A DNA stretch of 50,254 bases from Lachnospiraceae bacterium (GCA_022766905.1 JALEPU010000116.1:1-50254), one strand, 5' to 3'. Positions 7,960 through 15,813 are shown, numbered from the stretch's first letter. Notes: a model not told the origin generated them from the sequence alone. Translations and numbers: made by a program.

Positions 7960-8537
7960 TATTTCGCACCCCCTTCTTCCGGTTCAATCAGAACTTTACC
8001 AAAGCCTCGGTTTCTCATGGTTCCGATCCATTTTATCTGAGCTAAAGTATTACAAATCAAATCACTCTGATCCTCTTTACACTGTATTTCACTGTAAAAT
8101 ACCAGTCCTTTATTAATGCATCTGCCTGTCCGTAAAGAACCTTCTTTTACGATTCCATTTTCTTCTATCTGAGTGAAGGTACGCAAATGGGTCAGGGAAT
8201 CAAGGATCTGCACCGGATTGTTTATCTCTCTTTGAACCTGTTCTTTTACATAACCGGAAAGCTGGAAATCAGAAAATTGAATTCGTTCCTCAGTGGATTC
8301 CTCGTCATTGTCGCTGACGCCCAGCAATTTTTTTATGATTCTATTGATTTCTGCCTCTTCTTTTCCTTCCCATTTTAATAATCGGGATAACTCCTCCCGA
8401 AAAATCCCCTTAAAAGTGCCTCCTTTGAAGAATGGGAATCCATTTTCGTCATATAAAACAGAGATGTCTTCTCCACCGGGTATACTTTCCCCATTACCAA
8501 AAATCGTGTCGGATAACAAAGTCATTTTAATTTTCAT
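7959..8537 (-). CDS. cas7: Single Cas7-like RAMP protein (Csm3-like)
   Basis: A 192-residue Cas7 starting MKIKMTLLSDTIFGNGES. The loop IPGGEDISVL carries Asp24, the probable RNase residue by analogy with Csm3, and FPFFKGGTFKGIFREEL (about 34-50) is the RAMP loop. The end MRNRGFGKVLIEP is the late glycine-rich loop. I chose the ATG at 8537 because GGAGG lies 9 bases before it; a longer frame to 8600 would lie inside cas10. It overlaps cas10 by 11 bases and csx10 by one. In some III-D systems this unit is fused to Cas5 and Cas11; here it is a separate gene. Confidence 0.85.
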   Translation of the reverse strand: MKIKMTLLSDTIFGNGESIPGGEDISVLYDENGFPFFKGGTFKGIFREELSRLLKWEGKEEAEINRIIKKLLGVSDNDEESTEERIQFSDFQLSGYVKEQVQREINNPVQILDSLTHLRTFTQIEENGIVKEGSLRTGRCINKGLVFYSEIQCKEDQSDLICNTLAQIKWIGTMRNRGFGKVLIEPEEGGAK

Positions 8538-10107
8538 TGAATGTATCCTCCTTCCCATCTTCCAATTCAATGTAGGTATCAAGAAGTTCAATGGCATCAA
8601 AGAGCAGAGAATGGGTTTTTCCGTCCATCGTCCGGATAAATACTTTTCGTTCTAATCCCTGACCGGTTCCAATTTTATCCCAGGTCATTTTCTGATAAAT
8701 ATCCTGATATGCTTCCAGCGCAATGTCACTGATTTTATGAAATTTCAGATAATATTCCGTTCTGATTTCCCCCTGTTTCAGTACATTTCTAAGCTCTTTT
8801 AATCTTCCTTTGGAATACTGAATTTGATTAGAAAGAATACTGCCAATCAGTTTTTTAAAGTTTTTATATTGTCGCATAGGATCCTTTTGTATGATAGGAT
8901 CCGGAGCCAGCACGATATATGGACGTAACTCCAACGTTGTTGTCTCATTTACAATATAATCCTGGCGGATCTCTAAAAAGGTATCTTTGTTCTCACCAAA
9001 TTCCACATGCCAGTCGATGCAGGAAAGTTCTTTTCCCGTACCGTCTTCACTTAAAGACGCACCGTATTTTTTTGCATTGCTGCACAACAATTCCGATAAT
9101 TCATAAGCCCTGTAAAATGGAAATTTCTGATGAACCATAGCAACTCCGGCGCAGGCAGAATATCCCTGATGATCTGCGGAATTTACTTTCGTAGATAAGG
9201 CTTTCAAAAAGGCTTCTGCACAGGACAGTCCAATCCGACCTTCCGATACAAAGCAGACATCATCACCTGCCAGGATTAATTTCCTCACCGGAAAATCTTT
9301 TCCATCCAGATTCAGTGAATCCAGTCTTCCCGATTCCAGATTTGCTTTCACAACCTGTGTCATTTCTTCATACGCTTTTTTAAAATCCAGATCAATGGAT
9401 TCACTGTACTGACGGATATTTTTCTTAAAGATATCCCAGGTATCATTTTCATGTTCTTTATAAAAATCAGTAACTCTCGCTCCCATGGCATTTCCATCAA
9501 TATGTACAACAGCGATAAAATTGGATATGTTCTTTGAACCACCCAGTTTTTCAAATTGGGATACTTCCTTGTAACCGATTGGGACATAGTTCACTTTATC
9601 CTTAATCTTAACCAATCTGACTTTATCTTCCTTGCACATTTCAGGTTTTAATGTGTTATTATCAATTTTTTCAATTCCAAAAGTCCCCTGATGAAAAGCA
9701 GAAGAACGCAATGCTTTCTTTTTTTCCAAACAGCCGGTAAGATTTTTCAAATTTTCACCAGGTGCCCTCTTTTCATCATAACCTTCAATTTTGGCAAATA
9801 CTTCCAGTTCATCGTATTCCTCATGTATTTTTTTCGTAAGACTTTGCACGAATTTTTCTGCTTTCTCGAAGGTAGAAAATTCCAAAATGACATGACCACC
9901 GCCGGAATAAACATAGTTTTCGGTAGTATTGTATATCTCTGACGATATTTTTTCTTCAAAGTATTCTTTACTAAGTACCGTTTCAATCACCATTGAATTA
10001 TGAATATTTTCTTTTAGCTTATTGCTTCTGAAAATATATGCCTGTTTTTGTGATATCTCCGTAACCACTAAATAACGCACATCGGTTGTTTTCGCTTTTT
10101 CACACAT
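8527..10107 (-). CDS. cas10: Cas10, type III-D-like, lacking an HD domain
   Basis: A 526-residue Cas10 with two palm-like domains. GGGHVILEF (about 69-77) resembles the N-terminal palm motif; HIDGNAMG (203-210) matches the DGDNMG-type motif of Cas10/Cmr2; LILAGDDVCFV contains AGDD (280-283), the variant GGDD site that makes cyclic oligoadenylate. Both Asp residues are present. No N-terminal HD motif exists, so single-stranded DNA cutting is not expected and cyclic oligoadenylate signalling should be the main output. Cas10 proteins with HD domains are usually larger. AAGGGGG precedes the ATG. It is the first gene of the complex cluster and overlaps cas7. Confidence 0.92.
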   Translation of the reverse strand: MCEKAKTTDVRYLVVTEISQKQAYIFRSNKLKENIHNSMVIETVLSKEYFEEKISSEIYNTTENYVYSGGGHVILEFSTFEKAEKFVQSLTKKIHEEYDELEVFAKIEGYDEKRAPGENLKNLTGCLEKKKALRSSAFHQGTFGIEKIDNNTLKPEMCKEDKVRLVKIKDKVNYVPIGYKEVSQFEKLGGSKNISNFIAVVHIDGNAMGARVTDFYKEHENDTWDIFKKNIRQYSESIDLDFKKAYEEMTQVVKANLESGRLDSLNLDGKDFPVRKLILAGDDVCFVSEGRIGLSCAEAFLKALSTKVNSADHQGYSACAGVAMVHQKFPFYRAYELSELLCSNAKKYGASLSEDGTGKELSCIDWHVEFGENKDTFLEIRQDYIVNETTTLELRPYIVLAPDPIIQKDPMRQYKNFKKLIGSILSNQIQYSKGRLKELRNVLKQGEIRTEYYLKFHKISDIALEAYQDIYQKMTWDKIGTGQGLERKVFIRTMDGKTHSLLFDAIELLDTYIELEDGKEDTFNEN

Positions 10108-10153
10108 GCAGCTAATCCCCCTTACAATATAATTTCTTTTGTATCATTCATCT

Positions 10154-10531
10154 TTAATATTCCCGAAATCCAACAAACTGAAAATAACTTTTTTTCACAT
10201 AATTTCTGTTTTCATCCAGAGACTCTCTGACAAGCCTTCTGCTTTGGGCAGCAACCACCTTGATTCCCTGTTCTTTTATTTTTACGATCAGACGAAAACT
10301 GAATACAAATTCCCCCTGAATCATAACGATGAAAGGTGCAGCGGACGCCTGTTTCCTGTATTCCAATATTTTTTGGAAATATTCCTCCAACAGATTACCC
10401 AGGGCATTCTCGGTGATTGTCGGATCGATTTGCGGAAAAGGAATATCATAAATATCGCCCCAGTGTTGTGCCGCATTTTTCTGTTCTTCTCCCCACGAAT
10501 CCGAAGGATGATTTGATAGATTTATAAACAT
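10154..10531 (-). CDS. Small CARF-like protein, candidate ring nuclease
   Basis: A 125-residue protein beginning MFINLSNHPSDSWGEEQKNA, then IYDIPFPQIDP, a central helix, FIVMIQGEFVFSFRLIVKIK, GIKVVAAQSRRLV and the end YFQFVGFREY. The alternating strands and helices, the GEFVF loop and the conserved-looking VAAQSRR strand suggest a Rossmann-like CARF fold. Small CARF-only proteins next to type III loci (Csx15, Csx16, Csx20 and similar) include ring nucleases that break cyclic oligoadenylate. I cannot say which of these families it belongs to, if any. Its place between cas6 and cas10, in a locus with a CARF-HEPN effector, supports the signalling role. AGGAGACGG precedes the ATG. Confidence 0.55.
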   Translation of the reverse strand: MFINLSNHPSDSWGEEQKNAAQHWGDIYDIPFPQIDPTITENALGNLLEEYFQKILEYRKQASAAPFIVMIQGEFVFSFRLIVKIKEQGIKVVAAQSRRLVRESLDENRNYVKKSYFQFVGFREY

Positions 10532-10672
10532 ATCCGTCTCCTAATAGAATAAAAGTAATGGGCTGCCCATATTGTGCAACCCAGGTTACTTTATAAATAA
10601 AAAATGATTTTGATAATGATTTTTATTGTTCCCTTTTCATGGGATATAATCAACTTTTCTCATTATATCGGT

Positions 10673-11692
10673 TCACCCACTGTGAACATTATTTGCAAAA
10701 GAAGTATCGTGTATTTCTTCTATGTAATATCTTCCAAAACCAAAACTTGTATTTTTTCCCACATGAATTAATTCTCCCGCAAGAAAAAGAATCAATTTGG
10801 GATAGTCAATTCCCTGCAGACAAACAGTACCACATATTCCTTTTAATTTCATCTTGATTTCTTTGCGAAACGAATATCTGCTTACGGTCTGAGACCAGGC
10901 ATCGGAACAAACAGCCACAGGAGGCTCTACACGTACCTGGTAGAATGCATCTGCATCCATATTTTCAAAACAGGCAAGCATGTATATTCTTCTTCGAAGG
11001 GCATTCCAGATTCCTTCACCATGGAAATCCGTAAGCTCTTTTCCCTGATACTTCACAGCGAGAGGAGTATGAAATCTTAAAGAAATTGTCATCCGGCCGA
11101 TGCTTTCTAAATCAATTCCCAACTGTCCAAGCCGATACCCAACATAATCCGATAGGGTTTCAATTTGATAATTTTTCATGTAAATATGATTGCCGTCCAG
11201 AATCTGCTTCCTTCTGGTATTTTCGATTCGAATAATCTGAAATTTGGATTCGTATTTTCCGATTCCGTTCATCCCAAGCAACTGAATTGCCTGCACATAT
11301 TGATTAAAGTAGACGATGGTTTTTCCAAACAATAATAAAACAAAACTGAATTCATCGCCGGCAGCAAATTCTTCCTGATAATTTTCACACTCCAGCACAT
11401 AACCGATGCTATCCCCGTTCGTTACAAATGCCGGTCTGTTTTCGGTTTTGGAATACATGGTGCGATTCACAATACACTCATCGGAAAAATCACATTTTTC
11501 GCATTCACGATCAGCAATACAATTGGCACGCAACAGCATTTCCCCGATTCCTCCGCGTAATGCAGAAACTTTGTGTTTAGGTAAAATGGTGTCTTCCAGT
11601 AATTGAATTCGAAAATGAAGTTTTACATATCGGATTTTCAGAATTTCCGTAAGGATATGATAATCAAAATGATCTTTCCATTGTTCCGTCAT
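10673..11692 (-). CDS. cas6: Cas6 pre-crRNA endoribonuclease
   Basis: A 339-residue RAMP protein of the PF10040-type Cas6 family. The N-terminal half has ALRGGIGEMLLRANC and four Cys (C58, C64, C67, C73) in a CIADRECEKCDFSDEC cluster typical of this branch. The C-terminal end LIHVGKNTSFGFGRYYIEE is the glycine-rich loop that binds repeat RNA. Cas6 would cut the repeat at the base of its ACCC/GGGT hairpin and leave ATTGACAC as the 5' handle. The ATG at 11692 lies inside the preceding gene, giving a 29-base overlap; no later Met fits the domain start. The catalytic His was not assigned. Confidence 0.88.
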   Translation of the reverse strand: MTEQWKDHFDYHILTEILKIRYVKLHFRIQLLEDTILPKHKVSALRGGIGEMLLRANCIADRECEKCDFSDECIVNRTMYSKTENRPAFVTNGDSIGYVLECENYQEEFAAGDEFSFVLLLFGKTIVYFNQYVQAIQLLGMNGIGKYESKFQIIRIENTRRKQILDGNHIYMKNYQIETLSDYVGYRLGQLGIDLESIGRMTISLRFHTPLAVKYQGKELTDFHGEGIWNALRRRIYMLACFENMDADAFYQVRVEPPVAVCSDAWSQTVSRYSFRKEIKMKLKGICGTVCLQGIDYPKLILFLAGELIHVGKNTSFGFGRYYIEEIHDTSFANNVHSG

Positions 11693-13214
11693 CGACAGCA
11701 GCTTCCTTTCGTTCTACGATTTCCCGGAATTGGATAAAATATTTTTCCAATTCTGATTTCAGTCCGGATGCTTCCATTGGATTTTTTCTCATTCCAAAAT
11801 GGTTAATATCATTTCTTTTATTTTTAATTTCACGTGCTAATATAACTAAATTAAAATCCAATTCCTTTACCATTCGTTCCATTTTTTCCAACAATTCAGA
11901 ATCATCCTGGTTGTTATTTCCTTGCAGCTTCTTCTCTACAATGGGGCAAACAGCTTCCCACCGTATATCAGGATTCCGCCAATCCTTTTTTGGATTTTGG
12001 ATTTCCTGCTGTTTCATTTCGTTGATTATAAATCCAACAATTCCTTCTCGATTACGTTCATCCACTTCATTTAATTCATAATTATGACAAATCCATGTTT
12101 TGATCGTTTCTTCAAGAGACGTATAACCTTGCTGTATCATTCCGTTTTCAATAGACCATGCCGTTACCGCCATACCAACTTCATAGTTATTTTCTTTTTC
12201 AAAAACAGAAAATTTCTCTTTCACCTTTTCAAAGAGTGGAACAAGTGGTTTCATACTCGTTTGCTCTCTCTCTTCTTTTTGAGACAGTTCCTCTCGGAAC
12301 AAAGCATATGCTGATTTCACACTGCATTTGTTTTTTTTCCTTGCTTTCATTTCCAGTTCAGTTCCATCTGCCCCACGACAGGTTTGAATGGTATCGGAAA
12401 GATTTTCCACTTTATTTACCATCTTTTTTAATGAACTCCACTCGGGCTTCTCTTCTTTCGGTAATGAATTATATTTTTGCTCAAATACCTCTTTAATCAT
12501 AGATGCGTTCCCATATCGCATGAACGTATTTGCCGCATTGATCCACTCCATCAATTCATTGATGTGTGACAAATCCACCAGAGGAGCAACATCATAATAT
12601 TTCTTTTTGGCTTCAAACATTCCATAATACATATGCAGCGTAAACTCTTCTTCTCGTACGCGGACAAGATAATTAATCATTGTATAAATATAAATCGGAA
12701 TAGAACGAAAACCATTGGATATATCAAAATATACTTCAAATTGATTCACAGATTTCGCATGATCAATAACCTTTCCCATTGTCTCTCTTAAAATATCAAA
12801 ATTATCATTTAATTCATCGGTATTTACGCCATACCCGGTAACTGCAATCCGGACTTCCAGAGCAGGGATTCCTAAGGAGGTACCAATCACCTCGGAAAGT
12901 AGTTGTTCCTTCTCTTCTTTGTTTACGGTTATAGAAGAATCTTGCCATACAACATGACTGTCATCATATTTCATTTTCTGCGAATAGTAATCGAAAATAT
13001 CTTTGTATCTTGATTCTATTGTACCAATCAAAAGAAGATAATCGATACTTTTTCTTCTTTTCTTTATTTCACGAATAATCGCTTCAAAGGAATACTTTGT
13101 TTCTATACAATTTTCCTGCCCATTATCGAGATCCACTTTTGATGAATATTTCGTATTTTGCAAATTACTTGTTCCTACCTGAGCAATTAAAATGTTTTTC
13201 TTTCGTTTATTCAT
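11664..13214 (-). CDS. CARF-HEPN effector ribonuclease (Csx1/TM1812-like)
   Basis: A 516-residue protein, first gene of the cas operon. Residues 1-230 form a CARF domain: ILIAQVGTSNLQNTKYS at the N-terminus and FDISNGFRSIPIYIY (about 163-177), the mark of TM1812/Csx1/Csx2 proteins. The C-terminal helical part holds RNDINH (R467-x4-H472), the HEPN R-x4-6-H active site. Proteins of this kind sit inactive until cyclic oligoadenylate made by Cas10 binds the CARF dimer, and then cut RNA without sequence choice. GAGGAAA precedes the ATG. Its presence with an intact Cas10 AGDD site argues that signalling works. The exact subfamily name is uncertain. Confidence 0.88.
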   Translation of the reverse strand: MNKRKKNILIAQVGTSNLQNTKYSSKVDLDNGQENCIETKYSFEAIIREIKKRRKSIDYLLLIGTIESRYKDIFDYYSQKMKYDDSHVVWQDSSITVNKEEKEQLLSEVIGTSLGIPALEVRIAVTGYGVNTDELNDNFDILRETMGKVIDHAKSVNQFEVYFDISNGFRSIPIYIYTMINYLVRVREEEFTLHMYYGMFEAKKKYYDVAPLVDLSHINELMEWINAANTFMRYGNASMIKEVFEQKYNSLPKEEKPEWSSLKKMVNKVENLSDTIQTCRGADGTELEMKARKKNKCSVKSAYALFREELSQKEEREQTSMKPLVPLFEKVKEKFSVFEKENNYEVGMAVTAWSIENGMIQQGYTSLEETIKTWICHNYELNEVDERNREGIVGFIINEMKQQEIQNPKKDWRNPDIRWEAVCPIVEKKLQGNNNQDDSELLEKMERMVKELDFNLVILAREIKNKRNDINHFGMRKNPMEASGLKSELEKYFIQFREIVERKEAAVDDGTMERSF

Positions 13215-13350
13215 TGTCGATTTCCTCTAAAAAAGACGATAGACCTTTGATGCAGTTTTTACAGATGTAGAAAAACACCTATGGTCACCATCATATACCC
13301 ACTTACATAAAAATGCTTATCATCCGGTATTTCAAAGTACTAAACAGTTG

Positions 13351-13535
13351 GGGCAGCTCACTCAGACAGGTGAACTTTCATTTCTACTATCCCTACAGCT
13401 AAGGAACTGCAGTTGAGAGCGGATTGTGTCAATACCCTACTCGGGTGAACCTTCATTTCTACTCTAAGTTACGTGCATAAAAATCTTATTGCTTTAAGGT
13501 GTCAATACCCTACTCGGGTGAACCTTCATTTCTAC
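13351..13535 (-). CRISPR. CRISPR array 3 (2 clear repeats, 1 degenerate, 2 spacers)
   Basis: Perfect 37-nt repeats lie at 13426-13462 and 13499-13535. A degenerate terminal repeat is at 13351-13387 and keeps GGTGAAC.TTCATTTCTAC (plus strand), with altered hairpin arms TCAC/GTGA. Spacers are 13388-13425 (38 nt) and 13463-13498 (36 nt). The leader is on the right. The array lies 137 bases upstream of the first cas gene on the same strand, so read-through from its leader could feed the cas operon. Confidence 0.92.
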
Positions 13536-13684
13536 AGTACCCTCGACAAACCCGCATAAATAAAGGCTTTCCGGCATTATTTTTGCACATTATTATCTGA
13601 ATATTTTGACAATTGGTGTTTTTATAACCATTTTTGGGGTTTTCAAAGGTGGTGTAAAAATTTGTAAACAAATATTGTTATATT
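13536..13684 (-). promoter_or_regulatory. CRISPR leader of array 3
   Basis: The first 30 bases next to the repeat match leader 1 exactly. Blocks such as TTATTATCTGAATATT and CATTTTTGGG match further out, but the outer part has drifted from leaders 1 and 2 and the outer border is only approximate. On the minus strand TTGAAA, a 15-nt gap and TATAAA occur in this copy; they are not kept in the other two, so I do not claim a promoter. Confidence 0.65.
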
Positions 13685-13721
13685 AATTAATTCAGCTTCC
13701 CACACAATGAATGTCTGTTAA

Positions 13722-13898
13722 AGCTTGCTACGAAAAAAAGTTCGCAGCAAGTTTCAAAGCCATTTTAGTTATAGGGAATTCAGGTAAGTCAAGCGGATAT
13801 TCACAATCCGCTTCGCTACTTGCTCATAACCAAATCACTGCTTCGCAGTTTATCAGACGAGGCTTGCACCCAATGTCATTAACTTAAGATAACTAAAA
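13722..13898. other. Hairpin-rich non-coding stretch between leader 3 and the IS element
   Basis: No gene is visible here. Structures seen are a stem-loop at about 13722-13752 (CTTGCT.CGAA with TTCG.AGCAAG), an 8-bp stem AAGCGGAT/ATCCGCTT (13791-13798 with 13806-13813), a 5-bp stem ACTGC/GCAGT (13837-13849), and a 10-bp pair TTTTAGTTAT (13763-13772) with ATAACTAAAA (13889-13898) that encloses the last two. It may be a remnant of an older mobile element or a structured RNA. The right part overlaps the extended end of the IS4-like element. Confidence 0.4.
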
Positions 13899-15187
13899 CA
13901 ATTTATGTACATTGACAACTAAATAATGAACAAATAATCAGTCGATATTTCGTCATTTTTTTGTGATAAAAAGCTTGACAATATCGCCAAAAAGTGTTGC
14001 CGCCGCTTTGAATATATTTTTTCAGGCGGAGGTGAAAATGAACATATTGGATTTATTTTTCGATTCAGCCAATGAACTTTTATCTGATCAAGATTTTATT
14101 AAAAAACATTCTATTTCAGATAAAGACTTTACCAGAAATCGATGTCTTACAATGAAAAATACTTGGTGGTGTTTGATGACACATGGCTCATATTCTTTGC
14201 AAAGTGAAGTACCCTTGCTCTTTTCCAAATTCAAACATAAAATAAAAACTTTTTCACCACAAGCTTTTTCAAAAGCTAGAAACAAAATAAACTATACTGC
14301 TTGCAAAGATATTTTTGAAATGTCTTCAAAAAATCTTTGGATAAAACGAACTTACAAAAGTTACCATCTGGCAGCTGTTGATGGAAGCATAATACTTCCG
14401 CCTGACACTCCTGAAATAAGAAATGCTTTTGGGGTTTGTGGCAATCACTTGTCATCTCGTTCAGGTGCTTTGGTCTCACTCTTATAGGATTCCCTCTCAG
14501 ATCATATCATTAACGGCATGTTGTCACCATGCAACACGCCTGAACGAAAATACATGTGTGATTTGGTTTCTCAATCAGATTTGGGCAATACCATCATTAT
14601 TCTTGACCGAGGCTATCCTAGTAAAGATGTATACCGATTCATGAATGAGCATGGACCGAAATATTTGATTCGCATAGCAAATGGATCAAGTACTCCACGT
14701 TACATCAGGGAAGCCCTCTTTCCTGATTAAGTCGCAACAAATTATAAAAACCCGGATATTACGCAGAAAATTATCCGTTTTCCATTGATTGATGACACGG
14801 AAGATCTATTAGTCACAAATATTTTTGATGAGACATTTGCCGTATCAGACTTCAAAGAACTGTATCATTTGCGATGGCATATAGAAACAAAGTATGATGA
14901 ATTCAAAAATTAATTTAACTTTGAAAAATTTACTGGAAAAAGCCTAAATTCAGTATACCAGGACTTCTACAATACAATGATTAAAGCAAACATTATTGCA
15001 TATCTCAGGAAAATAGCTGAAAAACAGATTGATACAACAAGCTGTTCCAAGAAAGAAAGTATTCCATCATCAATAAAACTACTGATTCATTATATTCCAA
15101 TGCTATTAAGTGAGCATGCAGGTAGAAAAAATTTGTTCATTATTTAGTTGTCAAAGTACGTTATTAGATTAAGTTGATGACATTGGG
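13869..15187 (+). mobile_element. Inactive IS4-family insertion sequence
   Basis: A matching 24-bp inverted repeat begins TTGACAACTAAATAATG at 13912 and is mirrored to 15154 (right copy 15131-15154). Outside it, CCCAATGTCAT.AACTTAA at 13869 and its reverse complement ending at 15187 match again, so the ends are either about 55-65 bp long or duplicated outer repeats. The left extension carries about ten extra bases, so the boundary is not clean. I found no convincing target duplication. The transposase inside is broken. Confidence 0.75.
14038..15147 (+). pseudogene. IS4-family transposase with three in-frame stops
   Basis: One reading frame runs from the ATG at 14038 (preceded by GGAGG) to a TAG at 15145-15147 and is broken by TAG at 14485-14487, TAA at 14728-14730 and TAA at 14911-14913, with no frameshift. 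DDE landmarks are present: AAVDGSIILPPDTPE, IIILDRGYPSKDVY, and LYHLRWHIETKYDEFKN, which is the IS4-type YREK-like segment. An upstream in-frame GTG at 13963 could extend the N-terminus. Without stop suppression, no product containing all three acidic residues can be made, so the element cannot move by itself. Confidence 0.85.
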
Positions 15188-15256
15188 CTTATACCCCACC
15201 TGATACAAGTAAATCCCTATCCGCCACTTCATGCTCTGCACATTTGAAACGGGAGA

Positions 15257-15274
15257 CTTACTTGATTCGGTTAA
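15257..15274. repeat. 18-bp direct repeat, copy 1
   Basis: CTTACTTGATTCGGTTAA recurs exactly at 16106-16123, each copy preceded by GGGAG. The surrounding 15188-15450 stretch has no gene that I can support and includes ATAAATCCCTATCCGCC-like AT/GC patches that may be an old mobile-element flank. Confidence 0.6.
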
Positions 15275-15451
15275 TCAATTACATTTTATCAGTTTTATTT
15301 TGTTTCTACAACCCTGCTTTATCAATTTGATTAACGTATTAACGCTAGACTAAATTCCAATAATCTGGCGTATTGAATTCCTCTATTAATTCCAGTTTTT
15401 GAAATTGGAAGAAGATCACAGTACCGATTTTGTTTACGCGCAGTGGCGCTG

Positions 15452-15475
15452 AAAAAGGCTTCTCAGCCTTTTTTT
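15452..15475 (-). terminator. Terminator hairpin after the YD-repeat gene
   Basis: AAAAAGGCT (15452-15460), a TCTC loop and AGCCTTTTT form a 9-bp stem with runs of A and T on both sides, so it can work in either direction. It lies about 20 bases past the stop of the minus-strand gene at 15496. Confidence 0.75.
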
Positions 15476-15495
15476 ATTTTATCTCGTTTTACAAC

Positions 15496-15813
15496 TCAAT
15501 CATCATAATGTTTCCAGCCGCCAAAAAATCCCCGGTCGCTGTGTCCGGTTTTGTTTCCATGGTTGTCATAGTGGTTTGCCCCTGTAAATAATCCAGGTCG
15601 GCTTTGTCCCGTCTTATTTCCATAATTGTCATAATGATTCATACCGCCAAAGAGACTCGGGCGGCTTTCTCCAATCTTACGCCCATTTGCATCATAATTG
15701 TTCATGCCGCCAAAAAGACTCGGACGGCTTTCTCCGATTTTACGTCCATATGAATCATAATGATTTATTTCTCCAAAAAAACCTTTTCTGCTATATCCTT
15801 CTTTATTACTCAT
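15496..15813 (-). CDS. Short tandem-repeat protein with NHYDxxGxKxGxSRPxLFGG units
   Basis: A 105-residue protein made of five imperfect units of about 20 residues, for example NNYDANGRKIGESRPSLFGG and NHYDNYGNKTGQSRPGLFTG. It begins MSNKEGYSRKGFFGEI. I set the start at 15813 because AGGAGG lies 8 bases before that ATG; the frame is open further upstream without a better site. No signal peptide or membrane helix is seen. The repeat pattern is known to me from small uncharacterised proteins of gut Firmicutes; no function is known. It may be compared with the Tyr/Gly-rich protein at 27335-27844. Confidence 0.65.
   Translation of the reverse strand: MSNKEGYSRKGFFGEINHYDSYGRKIGESRPSLFGGMNNYDANGRKIGESRPSLFGGMNHYDNYGNKTGQSRPGLFTGANHYDNHGNKTGHSDRGFFGGWKHYDD

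Noticed and set aside
10139-10516. Plus-strand open frame of 125 codons opposite the small CARF-like gene
   Set aside because: It mirrors the minus-strand gene, has no ribosome binding site, and its translation looks like antisense of coding sequence.
10671-10687. GTTCAC-CCACT-GTGAAC hairpin at the cas6 stop as a stray CRISPR repeat
   Set aside because: It shares only GGTTCACCC with the repeat and lacks the rest, so chance similarity or a local RNA stem is more likely.
14485-14913. TAG and TAA in the IS4-like transposase as recoded sense codons
   Set aside because: Both TAG and TAA are involved and neighbouring genes end normally with these codons, so decay is simpler than an altered code.
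13900-15190. Target-site duplication of the IS4-like element
   Set aside because: Only a palindromic GTAC-like match is shared next to the inner repeats, and the outer flanks do not match, so no duplication can be claimed.
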